DNA of 64,000 bases from Borrelia duttonii Ly. Lineage in GTDB: Bacteria; Spirochaetota; Spirochaetia; Borreliales; Borreliaceae. Location: positions 1 to 64,000 of the forward strand of contig NC_011229.1 of assembly GCF_000019685.1 (NCBI RefSeq), written 5' to 3'. A program made the position numbers and the translations under genes. Within the stretch, counting starts at the first letter, position 1, and each line of letters starts with the position of its first letter. Of this stretch, positions 17,216 through 27,849 are shown piece after piece. The notes beneath the pieces were generated by a model. That model ran no database searches. It was not told the origin of the DNA and saw only the letters and a list, made by a program, of their open reading frames with translations.

Positions 17216-18265
17216 TTATTTATATTTCGCCATTTTTTCTATATTCCTTCTAATTCCATTCCATGTTTTTGATATACCCATTAAATTCTTAGCATCTCTT
17301 ACAGTTTCTAATGCAACCTTTCGAGCCTTATTTGTACCTTCAAAAATTATCTCATCAACATAACCCTTCTTAGCTTTAAAGAATTCTCTTCTCTCCCTAA
17401 TTGGAATTAAGAATTGATTTAAAACATTAAAAAGTCTCTCTTTAACTTCAATATCTCCAATTGTACCTTTTTTATATCTACTCTTAAGTTCACAAAGCTC
17501 ATCCATATCACTATTAAAAAGATCATGATAAATAAAAACAGGATTACCATCAACTTCTCCCGGTATATCCGCTCTTATTCTTTTTGGATCTGTAAACATA
17601 GACATAACTTTTTTGCGTAATGATTTTTCATCATCATTTAAAAATATTGCATTACCAAGACTTTTACTCATCTTAGTTTTACCATCAATTCCCACAAGAG
17701 TATGAAAATCCGTAAATATAGCTTCAGGAATTGGAAAAAAATTCTCACCATAAAGAAAATTAAATTTTCTAGCAAGTTCTCTTGTAAGCTCAATATGAGA
17801 TTCATTATCACGTCCAACAGGAACAAAATCAGCCTTTGCCATTAAAATATCTGCACTCATTAAAACAGGATAACCTAATAGCCCATAAGGAATTTCACTC
17901 AGTCCAGCATTAATGCTCATATCTTTTATACTAGGAATTCTTTGCAAACGATTAACCATAACAATCATTGATAATATTAAATTTAACTCTAAAAGCTCAG
18001 GTATTGCTGATTGCAAATAAATATTAACTCTCTCAGGATCAATTCCACAAGACAAATAATCCAAAACTATTTCTCTAACATTAATTGATATCTCATTAAT
18101 GCTCTTTAGGTCTGATTGTGTAGTAAGAGTATGTAAATCCGCTATAATAATATAAGTCTCATACTCTTCCTGATACTTTAATCTGTTAACAATAGATCCC
18201 ACATAATGCCCCAAATGAAGAGAACCTGTAGGTCTATCACCTGTAAGAATAACTTTTTTTTGCAT
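17216..18265 (-). CDS. trpS: Tryptophanyl-tRNA synthetase
   Basis: A 349-residue class I aminoacyl-tRNA synthetase of normal bacterial TrpRS length. The HIGH-type signature appears as GSLHLGHYVGSI near residue 15 and the KMSKS loop is exact near residue 199 (GKTKMSKSLGNAIF). A Rossmann core and the C-terminal helical domain are complete. It charges tRNA-Trp in the cytoplasm. The ATG at 18265 overlaps the stop of the upstream PerM-like gene by one base (TGATG), implying translational coupling; a TTG one codon earlier is also possible. Confidence 0.95.
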   Translation of the reverse strand: MQKKVILTGDRPTGSLHLGHYVGSIVNRLKYQEEYETYIIIADLHTLTTQSDLKSINEISINVREIVLDYLSCGIDPERVNIYLQSAIPELLELNLILSMIVMVNRLQRIPSIKDMSINAGLSEIPYGLLGYPVLMSADILMAKADFVPVGRDNESHIELTRELARKFNFLYGENFFPIPEAIFTDFHTLVGIDGKTKMSKSLGNAIFLNDDEKSLRKKVMSMFTDPKRIRADIPGEVDGNPVFIYHDLFNSDMDELCELKSRYKKGTIGDIEVKERLFNVLNQFLIPIRERREFFKAKKGYVDEIIFEGTNKARKVALETVRDAKNLMGISKTWNGIRRNIEKMAKYK

Positions 18266-19356
18266 CAATTTTCCTTATTATTAAAATTATTATCAATATT
18301 ATCAAGGGTTAATATCTTAGAACCACTTAAAAATACAGAAAAAGGTCGCAAATATACTATATTATCTACTATTACCTTTATAATAACTGTAAAAGGATAA
18401 GCTATCAAAAGTCCCACTATGCCCCAAAGCCATCCCCAAAAGAAAAGAAAACAAAGCAATAAAAAAGGAGAGAGATCAAGTCTATGTCCCTGCATCTTTG
18501 GCTCAAGAATATTTCCAATCAACATCTGAACAAATGTATTATATATAAATATATAAAGCACCAAATTTAAATCAGGATAAAACTGCACCAAAGCAGCTAT
18601 CATAATAAAAAAAACAGCCAAAATCGAACCTATACTTGGAATAAAATTAAAAACAAATGTAAGCACAGCCCATACACGAGGAAAATCCTGCCCAAACAAC
18701 TTTAAACCTATAAATACCAACAATCCAGTAAGAAAGCTAACAAACACCTTAATTCCTAAATATTTACTAATTTGATTATTGATTGTACTTAAAACTTCAA
18801 TAAACATACTTGAAACAGATCGTTTAAACGCATTTTTAACTTTTATGTCAAAAATATGTATTTCTGATAACAAAAAATATAATAATAAAAATAAAACCAC
18901 CAAACTGCTTGCAAACCCAATAATTTCATTAGATATCCTAGTTAAAAAAGGATAAATATATTTAGAAAAATCAATATTACTAATAATAGCACTATCTAAT
19001 TTATACTTCTCAAGAATATCTACTATAATAAAAATCAATTGTTTTTGATAATAAGGAAGTTGATCAATTAAAACAGTAACACTGTAATATACAAAGCTAA
19101 AAACTAAATAAGAAAATAAAAAAAGAACAAAAAAAATTATAAAAATAATTAAAACTCTTGGTATCTTTAACTTTTTAAGAAAAGTATAAATAGGATAAAC
19201 TAAAAATCCAAGCAATACTGCAATAGATAAAGGCTTAAATATCGTTTGGGCCACTTTTAAAATAGTAATCAACATTATAATTAAAGCTACAACATAAAAA
19301 ATCGACTGTAATCTAACAAACTTAAATCTATCAGTTGTTTTTATTTCTAAAGCCAT
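18265..19356 (-). CDS. AI-2E / PerM family membrane protein
   Basis: The 363-residue product has about seven or eight hydrophobic segments arranged as in the PerM/AI-2E family (formerly UPF0118): an N-terminal pair, a large loop region around residues 110-175, and a C-terminal cluster with the typical FIPSIGSILAV near residue 240 and LEPKMQGHRLDLSP near 285. Members have been linked to export of small molecules or to Na+/H+ exchange; the substrate here is unknown. It precedes trpS with a one-base overlap. Confidence 0.8.
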   Translation of the reverse strand: MALEIKTTDRFKFVRLQSIFYVVALIIMLITILKVAQTIFKPLSIAVLLGFLVYPIYTFLKKLKIPRVLIIFIIFFVLFLFSYLVFSFVYYSVTVLIDQLPYYQKQLIFIIVDILEKYKLDSAIISNIDFSKYIYPFLTRISNEIIGFASSLVVLFLLLYFLLSEIHIFDIKVKNAFKRSVSSMFIEVLSTINNQISKYLGIKVFVSFLTGLLVFIGLKLFGQDFPRVWAVLTFVFNFIPSIGSILAVFFIMIAALVQFYPDLNLVLYIFIYNTFVQMLIGNILEPKMQGHRLDLSPFLLLCFLFFWGWLWGIVGLLIAYPFTVIIKVIVDNIVYLRPFSVFLSGSKILTLDNIDNNFNNKEN

Positions 19357-19469
19357 CTCTTATTTCCCTCCCCATTGAAATTATTATGAAAAATAATTTA
19401 AAAGTAAAGTCAATACTAAAACTGAAATTCATTAATTAAAATTAAACTCATACAAAACATATACATGGT

Positions 19470-20327
19470 TCATATATTTGAAAAAATTTTTTCCATTATC
19501 CAATTATACAACTTAGTTCCCTTACCATAATTAGCCTCAGCCAAATCTCCTACCCTTTTTTCCTTAACTAACTTTTTAGCATTCTCATTATTGCCATAAT
19601 AAACTGTTAATGTATTTTTATAGTGATTTAAATTATTATTCAAAATCTCAAAAGCTGGAATATCATTAAAACCATCTGCAATATAAAACATATTTTCAAA
19701 AGGAATTTCTCTTCTACTTTTTGGAATTCGCTTATTAATTTTATCATAAGATCCCTTATTTAATTCAAAAATTACTCTAGTCTTTATTGTATGATCTACA
19801 AAATAACATACACTACTTAAAACACTATTTTCCGAAAATTTATTATCTAAACTCTGATAAAAAGGCATAAGGTACGAATCCACAAATTCACAAGCCCAGA
19901 CCTTAGTAACATAAGAAGCAATACTACTACCCAAAATCATTTGTCTAAAACCACTAGACACAATATAAATGTTGACAATTGCATCTGATTTTTTTAGACT
20001 TTCATTTATATCACTTATTTCTTTAAACAAATCAATCACACCTTCAAAAAACTTTAACTTTGAACCTAATTCAAATAATATTTTATTATTTAATCCTCTA
20101 AAAATACCTTCTCTTACGTAAGTTAAAAAATGTGATAAATATATCATCTCATTAGTAATAATATTACAACTATTTTCATTATAAGTAACAGATAAATTTT
20201 CAACTTCACTCCAAAACAAATTAGAATCAACATTATACTCATCAAAAAGTACTTGCTGCATGTTACCATAAATTAAAGTATCATCAAAATCAAAGATAAA
20301 AGCTATAATTTTTTCTTTTTTACTCAT
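19470..20327 (-). CDS. HAD-superfamily hydrolase
   Basis: The 285-residue cytoplasmic protein has HAD motif I as FIFDFDDTLIYG (nucleophile Asp13), motif II as VSSG near residue 124, basic residues around 185-205 for motif III, and motif IV as IADGFNDIPAF near 217. A helical cap lies between motifs I and II. This order fits a C1-capped phosphatase, like phosphoserine phosphatase-type enzymes, but the substrate is not evident. It stands alone and is divergent from cdaA, with a short palindrome between them. Confidence 0.75.
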   Translation of the reverse strand: MSKKEKIIAFIFDFDDTLIYGNMQQVLFDEYNVDSNLFWSEVENLSVTYNENSCNIITNEMIYLSHFLTYVREGIFRGLNNKILFELGSKLKFFEGVIDLFKEISDINESLKKSDAIVNIYIVSSGFRQMILGSSIASYVTKVWACEFVDSYLMPFYQSLDNKFSENSVLSSVCYFVDHTIKTRVIFELNKGSYDKINKRIPKSRREIPFENMFYIADGFNDIPAFEILNNNLNHYKNTLTVYYGNNENAKKLVKEKRVGDLAEANYGKGTKLYNWIMEKIFSNI

Positions 20328-20357
20328 AAATAAAAAATAAATTTAATTTAAGATTAA

Positions 20358-20381
20358 CTTGTATTAAAATATATATACAAG
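20358..20381. promoter_or_regulatory. Palindrome between the HAD gene and cdaA
   Basis: CTTGTAT and ATACAAG form a 7-bp inverted repeat with a 10-nt AT centre, midway in the 119-bp divergent intergenic region. It could be an operator affecting both promoters, or a chance palindrome in AT-rich DNA. Confidence 0.3.
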
Positions 20382-20446
20382 TATGAATATATTCAATACA
20401 TTATGTATAGTAAAATTATATTATGTACAACATCAGTTAAAAAGAA

Positions 20447-21223
20447 ATGCTTATGATAGACATAAATAATATAAATCAAATTAAAGATATCATCTCTAGG
20501 ATATTAGACATAAGTTTAATTAGCATCTTAGTCTATTATATCTATAAAAATGTAATTAATTCCTATTCGGTAAATCTACTTAAAGGAATGATTATAATTA
20601 CATCCATTGGCATCATATCTTATTATTTCAATTTATATACGATCAATTGGTTATTAACTTACATAGCAAATATACTACCAATTGCAATGCTTATATTATT
20701 TCATCAGGAAATCAAAAAAATAATAATGCAAATTGGAAACTTTAATCTATCTTTTAAACTTGCAAATAATAAAGAAGAAACTATAAAAACTATTACTGAA
20801 ATAATTAAAGCAATCAAACATCTATCAGAAAATAAATCCGGCAGCTTAATCTGCATAGAAAAAAAAATACAATTGGAACAAATAATAAACAAAGGAATAA
20901 AATTAGATTCCATTGTATCCAACGAAATTTTAATATCAATTTTTGACTATGAAACACCTTTACATGATGGAGCAGTTATTATTAGCAATAATAAAATAGT
21001 ATATGCTGGGTCTTTTTTACCATTATCTAATGTAGAATCTATTAGTAAAACATTTGGAACAAGACATAGAGCAGGACTTGGAATTTCTGAAAACTCAGAT
21101 GCAATAACAATAATAACATCTGAAGAAACTGGATCTATTTCACTAACAAGAAATGGAAAATTAGAATATAATTTAAGCTTGAATGAAGTCAAAAAAAAAC
21201 TAAATATTGCATTAATAGAATGA
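20447..21223 (+). CDS. cdaA: Diadenylate cyclase CdaA (c-di-AMP synthase)
   Basis: The 258-residue product has three N-terminal membrane segments (about residues 20-35, 45-62 and 68-85) and a C-terminal DAC domain with both signature motifs, DGA at 174-176 and RHR at 206-208 (GTRHRAG). It condenses two ATP to c-di-AMP at the inner face of the membrane. It opens a plus-strand operon and ends 3 bp before cdaR, its usual partner. Either of the two nearby ATGs (20447 or 20453) could be the start. Confidence 0.9.
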   Translation: MLMIDINNINQIKDIISRILDISLISILVYYIYKNVINSYSVNLLKGMIIITSIGIISYYFNLYTINWLLTYIANILPIAMLILFHQEIKKIIMQIGNFNLSFKLANNKEETIKTITEIIKAIKHLSENKSGSLICIEKKIQLEQIINKGIKLDSIVSNEILISIFDYETPLHDGAVIISNNKIVYAGSFLPLSNVESISKTFGTRHRAGLGISENSDAITIITSEETGSISLTRNGKLEYNLSLNEVKKKLNIALIE

Positions 21224-21226
21224 ATA

Positions 21227-22219
21227 ATGATGATAACTAAAAAATTCATAAACATAATTAAGTTATTATTTGAAGATTGGCAAAATAAAGCTATTTCTAT
21301 CCTAATAGCTATTATTATGTTCATCACGTTTTACTTTAACAGCATAGAATCGGTCAATATAGAAAAAAATTTTAATATTTTACTAGAAAATGAAGTCACA
21401 TTGGGTAAAATGCCTGATTTTAATAAAATATTACTTACAGTCAAAATTAATAAAAAAGATTCAAAATATTTAGATTTTGAACGAATAATTTTATCAGTTG
21501 AAGCTAATAACATAAAAGAAGCTGGGGAATATGAATTGCCAATAAAAATTAAAAATTTTAATCCTATTCCTATAGTTGAATATAAACTCTCAAAAAACAA
21601 AATCAAGATAAATCTTGATAAAAAAATTTCAAAATTAGTAAAAGTCGAACCCAAGTTCAAATTAATTGAAAAAGAAGGAAAAGGTGAATATTTTATTGCA
21701 AAATATAACATAGTACCTGAAAGACTAACAATACATGGCCCTGAAAAAGTAATAAAATCAATAAATACAATTAAAACAAAAATAAAAGAATTTGACACAA
21801 ACACTGTATTTATTTCTGATCATCTTGAAGTAATATCTCCAGATCAATTAATAACGCTTGAAAAAAACCACGTAATACTTAACATTACCTTAGGTAAAAA
21901 ATATATACAAACAACAATAACAAAACCTAACTTAATTTTTAATAATCTAAAAAATGGGCTAGAAATAAAAAATAAAGAAAAAATTTTGGATTCAGAAAAT
22001 GAAATGTTTATCAAAATAAGAAGTGGACTATCAGAAAAAATCACCAAAATGCATATAAATAATAACAATATTAATCTTAACCTCGATTTAAGTAAAATCG
22101 AAAATCCTGGAATTTATGATATTAAAACAGACATAATACTTAAAAATAACACTTATGGCATAGAAGTATATGAATATGAACCTAAAACAATACAAGTAGA
22201 AATAACTGCCAATGAATAA
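21227..22219 (+). CDS. cdaR: CdaR / YbbR-domain regulator of diadenylate cyclase
   Basis: The 330-residue protein has one N-terminal membrane anchor (about residues 19-37), then an extracytoplasmic region made of YbbR-like repeats, recognisable as recurring beta-rich units such as the GEYELPIKI and GIYDIKTDI segments. YbbR proteins bind and modulate CdaA in other bacteria. The position directly after cdaA supports the same role. It overlaps acpS by 8 bp. Confidence 0.8.
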   Translation: MMITKKFINIIKLLFEDWQNKAISILIAIIMFITFYFNSIESVNIEKNFNILLENEVTLGKMPDFNKILLTVKINKKDSKYLDFERIILSVEANNIKEAGEYELPIKIKNFNPIPIVEYKLSKNKIKINLDKKISKLVKVEPKFKLIEKEGKGEYFIAKYNIVPERLTIHGPEKVIKSINTIKTKIKEFDTNTVFISDHLEVISPDQLITLEKNHVILNITLGKKYIQTTITKPNLIFNNLKNGLEIKNKEKILDSENEMFIKIRSGLSEKITKMHINNNNINLNLDLSKIENPGIYDIKTDIILKNNTYGIEVYEYEPKTIQVEITANE

Positions 22220-22601
22220 TAAAATGACGAAATCAATAGGATGTGATATAATAAAAGTCATGAGACTTTCTAGTTTTTTAAAAAATAAAAAAAAACTAGA
22301 AAGATTTTTTACACAAAGAGAAATTGAAAACTTAAAAATGAAAGGAAAAGGAGTTTTAGAAAGTTTAGCCGGTAAGTTTTCAGCAAAAGAATCATTGCTC
22401 AAAGCTTTAAGTCCACTAGTAAATAGTAAAATAAAATATTCACTTAAAGATATTGAAATCATCAGTTTACCAAAAGGTAATGTAACGTTCCAATTGCATA
22501 ATGATATTAAAAAATTAATCGCAAAAATGAATCTAAAACTGTATTTAACAATTTCGCATGAACGGGAGTATGCTGTTACATTTGTAATAGTAGAAAATTA
22601 A
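22212..22601 (+). CDS. acpS: Holo-[acyl-carrier-protein] synthase
   Basis: The 129-residue product has the AcpS phosphopantetheinyl transferase motifs: IGCDIIKV (metal ligand Asp12) and [13 protein letters not shown] (Glu60) with the conserved lysine. It moves 4'-phosphopantetheine from CoA to ACP. The length is standard. The first ATG overlaps cdaR; the second at 22224 (MTKSIG) would fit the family N-terminus slightly better. Confidence 0.88.
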   Translation: MNNKMTKSIGCDIIKVMRLSSFLKNKKKLERFFTQREIENLKMKGKGVLESLAGKFSAKESLLKALSPLVNSKIKYSLKDIEIISLPKGNVTFQLHNDIKKLIAKMNLKLYLTISHEREYAVTFVIVEN

Positions 22602-22604
22602 TAT

Positions 22605-23453
22605 ATGAAAAAGATATCATACTTTACAAAAGAAGAAATTGAATGTCCTTTATGTAAACAAAAATTTAGAAAAGAGGAATTATTAACAGGAAGTAGCAGA
22701 TTAATATCTGGCAAACTCAAAGTTGATTTAAAAAGAGAATATATCACAAATGAAAAGTACGGTGACATCTATCCCAGAATATATTCAATAATAGTATGTC
22801 CTAACTGTTATCTCTCAGCTTTCCCAAATGAATTTCACACAATAACACTTATTAATAATAAAACAAAACAACTCCTAATAAACCATACTAATGAACGCAA
22901 ACAAATAAAAGAAATTTTTGAAGATGACTTAAACTTCAACCAACCAAGAAGACTTCAAGAGGGAGCTGCAAGTTATATCCTTGCAATAATGTGTTATGAA
23001 CATCTAGACAAAAACCACAATCCAACCCTAAATCAAGCAAAATGTGCAATAAGAGCAGCCTGGACATTAGAAGATCTAGAAAAGAAATATCCAAACAAAA
23101 ACTATAATTATTTACAAAAAATATTTTATCATAAAGCAGCATATCTTTATAAACTGACAATAGAAAAAGAACAAAATAACTCAGAACCCATTAATTCTGC
23201 AATCATTTTTGGTCCTGATACAGACAAAAATTATGGATATGACGGTGTCTTATATTTATCAGGATTATTAGAATATTTTTATGGAAATATAGAAAATAAA
23301 CAATACAGGTATAACCAGTTAATTGAAATAAAAACCCTTCTGTCTAAAATAGCCGGAATGGGAAAATCATCAAAAGAAAAACCTTCTATCCTCTTAGATA
23401 AAATAAAAGAAGTTTATTTTAAGATATCACGTGAAATAAAAACTTTTAAATAA
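22605..23453 (+). CDS. DUF2225 family zinc-ribbon protein
   Basis: The 282-residue protein has two CxxC pairs near residues 14-17 and 65-68 (ECPLCKQKF and VCPNCYLSAF) that can form a zinc ribbon, with the motif GDIYPRIYSI between them, as in the DUF2225 family. A helical, TPR-like region follows. Function is unknown. It lies 3 bp after acpS and its stop directly abuts the truA start. Confidence 0.75.
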   Translation: MKKISYFTKEEIECPLCKQKFRKEELLTGSSRLISGKLKVDLKREYITNEKYGDIYPRIYSIIVCPNCYLSAFPNEFHTITLINNKTKQLLINHTNERKQIKEIFEDDLNFNQPRRLQEGAASYILAIMCYEHLDKNHNPTLNQAKCAIRAAWTLEDLEKKYPNKNYNYLQKIFYHKAAYLYKLTIEKEQNNSEPINSAIIFGPDTDKNYGYDGVLYLSGLLEYFYGNIENKQYRYNQLIEIKTLLSKIAGMGKSSKEKPSILLDKIKEVYFKISREIKTFK

Positions 23454-24191
23454 ATGAAAAAAATACTTGCAGAAATAGCATATGATGGCTCACTATATCA
23501 TGGTTTTCAAATTCAACCTACAAAACCAACAATCCAAGGAGAAATAGAAAAAGCATTAGAAAAAATAAATAAAACAAAAGTCAAAATTCAATCAGCAGGT
23601 AGAACAGATAAAGGAGTTCACGCAAAAAGACAAATAATATCTTTTTATATAAAAATAAATATTAATCTTAAAAATTTAAAGACAGCAATAAATTCTCTCC
23701 TAAAAAATGATATTAGAATAATTAAATTAAAGTATGTATCAAATGAATTTCAACCCAGATTTCATGCCAAGAAAAGAAAATATACCTATTACATACTTAA
23801 CAATGAAAATCATTATCCTTGGGAAGAATATCAAGCCTACTATGTAAGAAAAAAACTAAATATTAATAGATTAAATACAATGGCTGAAATGTTAATTGGT
23901 TTGCATGATTTTACAACCTTTTCATGTATTAGAGATCAAACAAATTCAAAATTAAAAGAAATTTACTTAGCTAAATTTAAGAAAAAAAACAAATTTATCG
24001 TCTTTGAAATAATAGGCTCTTCATTTTTATGGAAAATGGTAAGATCAATAGTAGGAACAATGATCGACATAGAAATCAAAAATGAATCTGTTGATACCTT
24101 CATAAAAATATTAAAGTCGAAAAACAGAAAATATGCACGAACAACGGCACCTGCAAAAGCTTTATTTTTAGATAGGGTTTTTTATGAATAA
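23454..24191 (+). CDS. truA: tRNA pseudouridine(38-40) synthase
   Basis: The 245-residue product has the TruA catalytic motif SAGRTDKGVHA with Asp52, the N-terminal AYDGSLYHGFQ, and the C-terminal SSFLWKMVRSIVGT. It modifies uridines 38-40 in tRNA anticodon arms. The length is normal. The ATG directly follows the stop of the DUF2225 gene (TAAATG), and its own end overlaps the next gene by 8 bp. Confidence 0.93.
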   Translation: MKKILAEIAYDGSLYHGFQIQPTKPTIQGEIEKALEKINKTKVKIQSAGRTDKGVHAKRQIISFYIKININLKNLKTAINSLLKNDIRIIKLKYVSNEFQPRFHAKKRKYTYYILNNENHYPWEEYQAYYVRKKLNINRLNTMAEMLIGLHDFTTFSCIRDQTNSKLKEIYLAKFKKKNKFIVFEIIGSSFLWKMVRSIVGTMIDIEIKNESVDTFIKILKSKNRKYARTTAPAKALFLDRVFYE

Positions 24192-24753
24192 AAATAAACT
24201 AATAAAAAAAATAATATTATTTAGAATACTGAAAAATAATATATCGGGAAACATTTATTACAACTATAAAGAAGAAATTGAAAAAATTAAAAATACAATA
24301 ATAAAAGTTAAAAATGTAGATACATTAGAACAAACACATATCAAAGAAAATCAACCAATAAAATCAGTAGAACATAATACAAAACAAACCAATACAAAAA
24401 ATTTATTAATAATATATATAGATAAAAAACATTTAAATAAAAATACAAATGCAATAATCAAAAAATGGTGTGAAAGCATAAGTATATTAAATTATAAAAT
24501 AATAAATAATTCTAATACGCTAATTGCAGAGATTGATAATCAACAACCCAAAGCAATTCTTGCTTGCGAAGAAGTAGAATTATTTTTAAATCAAAACTTA
24601 AGAATTCAAATTGTTAGAGGATTTGAATTAAAATTTAAAAAAATTCCAATAGTATTTACGCATCTTCCTACAAGTCAAATAAGCAATCCAGAACTCAAAA
24701 AAGAAATCTGGCAAGATCTAAAAATGATAAAAGGCATAGTAAAATATGGATGA
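24184..24753 (+). CDS. Hypothetical protein between truA and priA
   Basis: The 189-residue lysine- and asparagine-rich protein has no signal peptide, membrane segment or recognised motif. Its C-terminal half is better ordered in appearance (NQPKAILACEEVELFLNQN, FELKFKKIPIVFTHLP), the first half low-complexity. It overlaps both neighbours by 8 bp, so it is translated as part of the operon; the corresponding place in B. burgdorferi also holds a small uncharacterised gene. Confidence 0.65.
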   Translation: MNKNKLIKKIILFRILKNNISGNIYYNYKEEIEKIKNTIIKVKNVDTLEQTHIKENQPIKSVEHNTKQTNTKNLLIIYIDKKHLNKNTNAIIKKWCESISILNYKIINNSNTLIAEIDNQQPKAILACEEVELFLNQNLRIQIVRGFELKFKKIPIVFTHLPTSQISNPELKKEIWQDLKMIKGIVKYG

Positions 24754-26722
24754 TAACCTGGAACAAAATTTCTACTATGACATTGCATTCAATATACCTA
24801 TCAATAGACTTTTTCTTTATAAGTACAAACTAACATTAAAAACAGGCACAAGAGTAATAACAAATTTTCATGGAAAAGAAAAAATTGGAATAATAATTAA
24901 AAGATATTACAAAGAAGAACTAAAAGAAGATTTTACATTTTCAATAAAAGATATATTAAAGGTCATTGACGATCATCCAATAATCACAGAACATAATATT
25001 AATCTTGCACGTTGGATTAGTCAAAAAACATTTTCTGGATTTGGAGAAACTTTATTTTGTGGCTTACCTAAAATTTCAACTTCAAATAAAAAAATAAAAA
25101 ACAATAAGAGTGAAAGTCCAAAATCCAAAGTATCTATTCAATTAAATGAAGAACAAAATAAAATTTATAAAGACATTATTGAATCAAGTATCCAAAATAC
25201 ATTTTATTTATTTGGTGTTCCGGGTTCTGGAAAAACAGAAATATTTATTAAATTATGCGAAAACTATTTAGAACAAAAAAAACAAATAATTTTTCTCATT
25301 CCTGAAATTTCATTAGGTTATCAAATAATTCAAAGACTTAAATCAAGCTTAAGCACAAACAATATTTATGAATATAACTCTAAAGTATCCAATTCAAATA
25401 AAATTGCTATATGGAACAAAGTCAAAAATGGAGAAAGTTTAATCATACTTGGAATTAAGAGCGCATTAATGCTACCATTTACAAATTTAGGATTAATAAT
25501 CATGGATGAAGAACATGAACACACATATAAATCTGAAAACACCCCACGATTTCATTCAAGACATATAGGATTTTTTTTACAAAACACTTTTAATGCCAAA
25601 TTTATAATGGGAAGTGCAACTCCATCACTTGAGGCATATCTTGCAATGAAGAATAATCAAATTAAAAAGATGATCTTAAAAAATAAATTTTTAACAAAAA
25701 CATTAAAAGAACTTAAAATAATTGATATGAAAAAAGAACCTCAAATAATATCTTCAGAATTACTTTACAATATACAAAAAAGTATACTTGAAAAAAGGCA
25801 AGCATTAATCTTTATTAATAAAAGAGGATACTCAAACACACTTGAATGTAAAATTTGTGAACACATAATTTGTTGTCCTAACTGTTCTGTTAATCTAACT
25901 TATCATCAAAATGAAAATAAACTCATTTGTCATTACTGTAATCATAAAACAAATATAATAAGCACTTGTCCCAAATGTAACTCAAAAGACATTATGTATA
26001 AAACATATGGTATTCAATTTGTAGAAAAAGAACTAAAAAAATTTTTGCCAAATGCACGAATAGCAAGAATAGACTCTAATATTAATCAAAAAGAAATTTC
26101 TCAATCAATAAATGCATTTGAAAATGAACAGTTAGATATCTTAATTGGAACGCAAATTATTGCCAAAGGTTTTAATTTTAAACAAATTAAAACATTAGGG
26201 ATTATTAATGCAGATATTGGAATAGATTTTCCTGATTTTAGAAGTAGTGAAAAAATCTTTGCAATAATTTCACAAGTCTTAGGAAGAGCCGCAAGATTTA
26301 AAAGTGATAATACAATTATTATTCAAACAAAAAATCCAAATTATTATGCCATAAAATATGCATATGAAGGTAAATACGAAGAATTTTATCAAGAAGAAAT
26401 AAAAATTCGAAAAGAATTAAATTATCCTCCCTTTAAAAAAATAATCAGAATAGTAGTTAGAAGTCAAAAACAAGAAGCTGCCAAACATAAATGTTCAGAA
26501 TTTTTCGACATATCTAAAGAATTCTTAAATGACGATATAGAATATATTGGCCCATCAAAGGCCCCCATATCAAAAATATCCAAATACTACAGATATAACA
26601 TTTTATATTTATCAAAAACATTTAACCCACTTGAAAAGTTAATACGCAATACAAAAGAAAGAATAAAAAATACAAAAGACACATATATTGAAATAGATTA
26701 TTATCCTCTTTCACTACTTTAA
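24746..26722 (+). CDS. priA: Primosomal protein N' (replication restart helicase PriA)
   Basis: The 658-residue superfamily 2 helicase has Walker [10 protein letters not shown] (157-165), Walker B-type DEEHEHTYK near residue 252, [10 protein letters not shown] near 290, and a zinc-binding insertion with paired cysteines ([24 protein letters not shown]) at about 370-415. Helicase motifs V and VI appear as [10 protein letters not shown] and QVLGRAARF. It reloads the replisome at stalled forks. The last gene of the operon, it meets udk tail to tail with a few bases of overlap. Confidence 0.95.
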   Translation: MDDNLEQNFYYDIAFNIPINRLFLYKYKLTLKTGTRVITNFHGKEKIGIIIKRYYKEELKEDFTFSIKDILKVIDDHPIITEHNINLARWISQKTFSGFGETLFCGLPKISTSNKKIKNNKSESPKSKVSIQLNEEQNKIYKDIIESSIQNTFYLFGVPGSGKTEIFIKLCENYLEQKKQIIFLIPEISLGYQIIQRLKSSLSTNNIYEYNSKVSNSNKIAIWNKVKNGESLIILGIKSALMLPFTNLGLIIMDEEHEHTYKSENTPRFHSRHIGFFLQNTFNAKFIMGSATPSLEAYLAMKNNQIKKMILKNKFLTKTLKELKIIDMKKEPQIISSELLYNIQKSILEKRQALIFINKRGYSNTLECKICEHIICCPNCSVNLTYHQNENKLICHYCNHKTNIISTCPKCNSKDIMYKTYGIQFVEKELKKFLPNARIARIDSNINQKEISQSINAFENEQLDILIGTQIIAKGFNFKQIKTLGIINADIGIDFPDFRSSEKIFAIISQVLGRAARFKSDNTIIIQTKNPNYYAIKYAYEGKYEEFYQEEIKIRKELNYPPFKKIIRIVVRSQKQEAAKHKCSEFFDISKEFLNDDIEYIGPSKAPISKISKYYRYNILYLSKTFNPLEKLIRNTKERIKNTKDTYIEIDYYPLSLL

Positions 26723-27339
26723 AAAAATTTTGAACTATCCTTTACAAGTGTCTTTAAAAAAGATGAAAGAACATAAAGAGCTTTATCATTGTGTCCTCCT
26801 TCAGGAATAATTAAATCAGCATATTCCTTAGTAGGTTCAATAAACCTGTAATATCCTGCTCTGGTTGTACGTAAATATTGCTCAATAACAGACTCTAATG
26901 TACGCCCTCTCTTAGACATATCTCGTTCAAGCCTTCTAATAAATCTAATATCATTAGGAGTATCGATATATATCTTCAAATCTATTAAATTACGTACACG
27001 TTCCTCAACAAAAATCATAATACCTTCAACAATAATAATAGGAGTAGGCACTATCTTAATAGTTTCATCTCTTCTTTTATGGTTAATAAAATCATAAAGT
27101 GGCATATTAATCGATTGATTTTCTTTTAATTTTTTCAATTGCTTATAAAATAAATTATTATCAAAAGCATCGGGATGATCAAAATTAACATCTAAAAACT
27201 CATACTCATAATCCCCAACACTTTTATAATAATTGTCCTGAGATATAAGAACGAATTCAGAAATAACTTCACTAATTTTATTAACAATTGTAGTTTTACC
27301 ACTTCCAGATCCACCAGATATTCCGATAATCTTAACCAT
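26719..27339 (-). CDS. udk: Uridine kinase
   Basis: The 206-residue P-loop kinase has Walker [13 protein letters not shown] at residues 6-17, the HPDAFDN motif typical of uridine/cytidine kinases near 54, and the lid region with [13 protein letters not shown] near 134. It phosphorylates uridine and cytidine, a salvage step for an organism without pyrimidine synthesis. Start overlaps the rhodanese-like gene by 8 bp. Confidence 0.9.
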   Translation of the reverse strand: MVKIIGISGGSGSGKTTIVNKISEVISEFVLISQDNYYKSVGDYEYEFLDVNFDHPDAFDNNLFYKQLKKLKENQSINMPLYDFINHKRRDETIKIVPTPIIIVEGIMIFVEERVRNLIDLKIYIDTPNDIRFIRRLERDMSKRGRTLESVIEQYLRTTRAGYYRFIEPTKEYADLIIPEGGHNDKALYVLSSFLKTLVKDSSKFF

Positions 27340-27721
27340 TAATCTCTTCTTTAGAGCCGGGCAATTTAGGCATATTTTTCAATGTTCCTGCTACAAATAC
27401 ATTTTTAAACCCTAACCCTTTTAAAAGCTTCTCAGCTTCAAAAGACTTGCTAAAACTTTTACCATAAATTATTATTTGAGTATCCAAACTACCCAATTTA
27501 TCTTTTTTTGCAAATAAATTTTTAAAAGGAATATTAATAGCTCTTGTATAATGAGACTTAGTATATTCCTTAGGAGATCTAATATCTAATATTTTTGCAC
27601 CATTTTTAATTTTTTCTAATAAGGCTATGTTTGTTCTCTTCATTTTTAAAATAATAAAAAACCAAATATAAAAAAAGAGAAAAACTATTAAACATATAAG
27701 CTTTAAATAACTAACAATCAT
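27332..27721 (-). CDS. Membrane-anchored rhodanese-like protein lacking the catalytic cysteine
   Basis: The 129-residue protein has one N-terminal membrane segment (residues 7-25) and a rhodanese fold marked by [22 protein letters not shown]. The active-site loop, normally a Cys followed by five residues including Arg, reads [14 protein letters not shown], with Gly at the Cys position. Rhodanese domains without Cys are not sulfurtransferases and often act in binding. It is co-transcribed with udk. Confidence 0.75.
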   Translation of the reverse strand: MIVSYLKLICLIVFLFFYIWFFIILKMKRTNIALLEKIKNGAKILDIRSPKEYTKSHYTRAINIPFKNLFAKKDKLGSLDTQIIIYGKSFSKSFEAEKLLKGLGFKNVFVAGTLKNMPKLPGSKEEING

Positions 27722-27849
27722 ATCTTTTATAAAACAATAATATCAAAAAAAAAGAAACAATTGCAATAAAAGTGAATTGTTTTTTAGTAAAATTAGTATA
27801 AAATTCAGATGAATCAATAATTTTATACTAAAGAGTAAAGTAATAAAAA

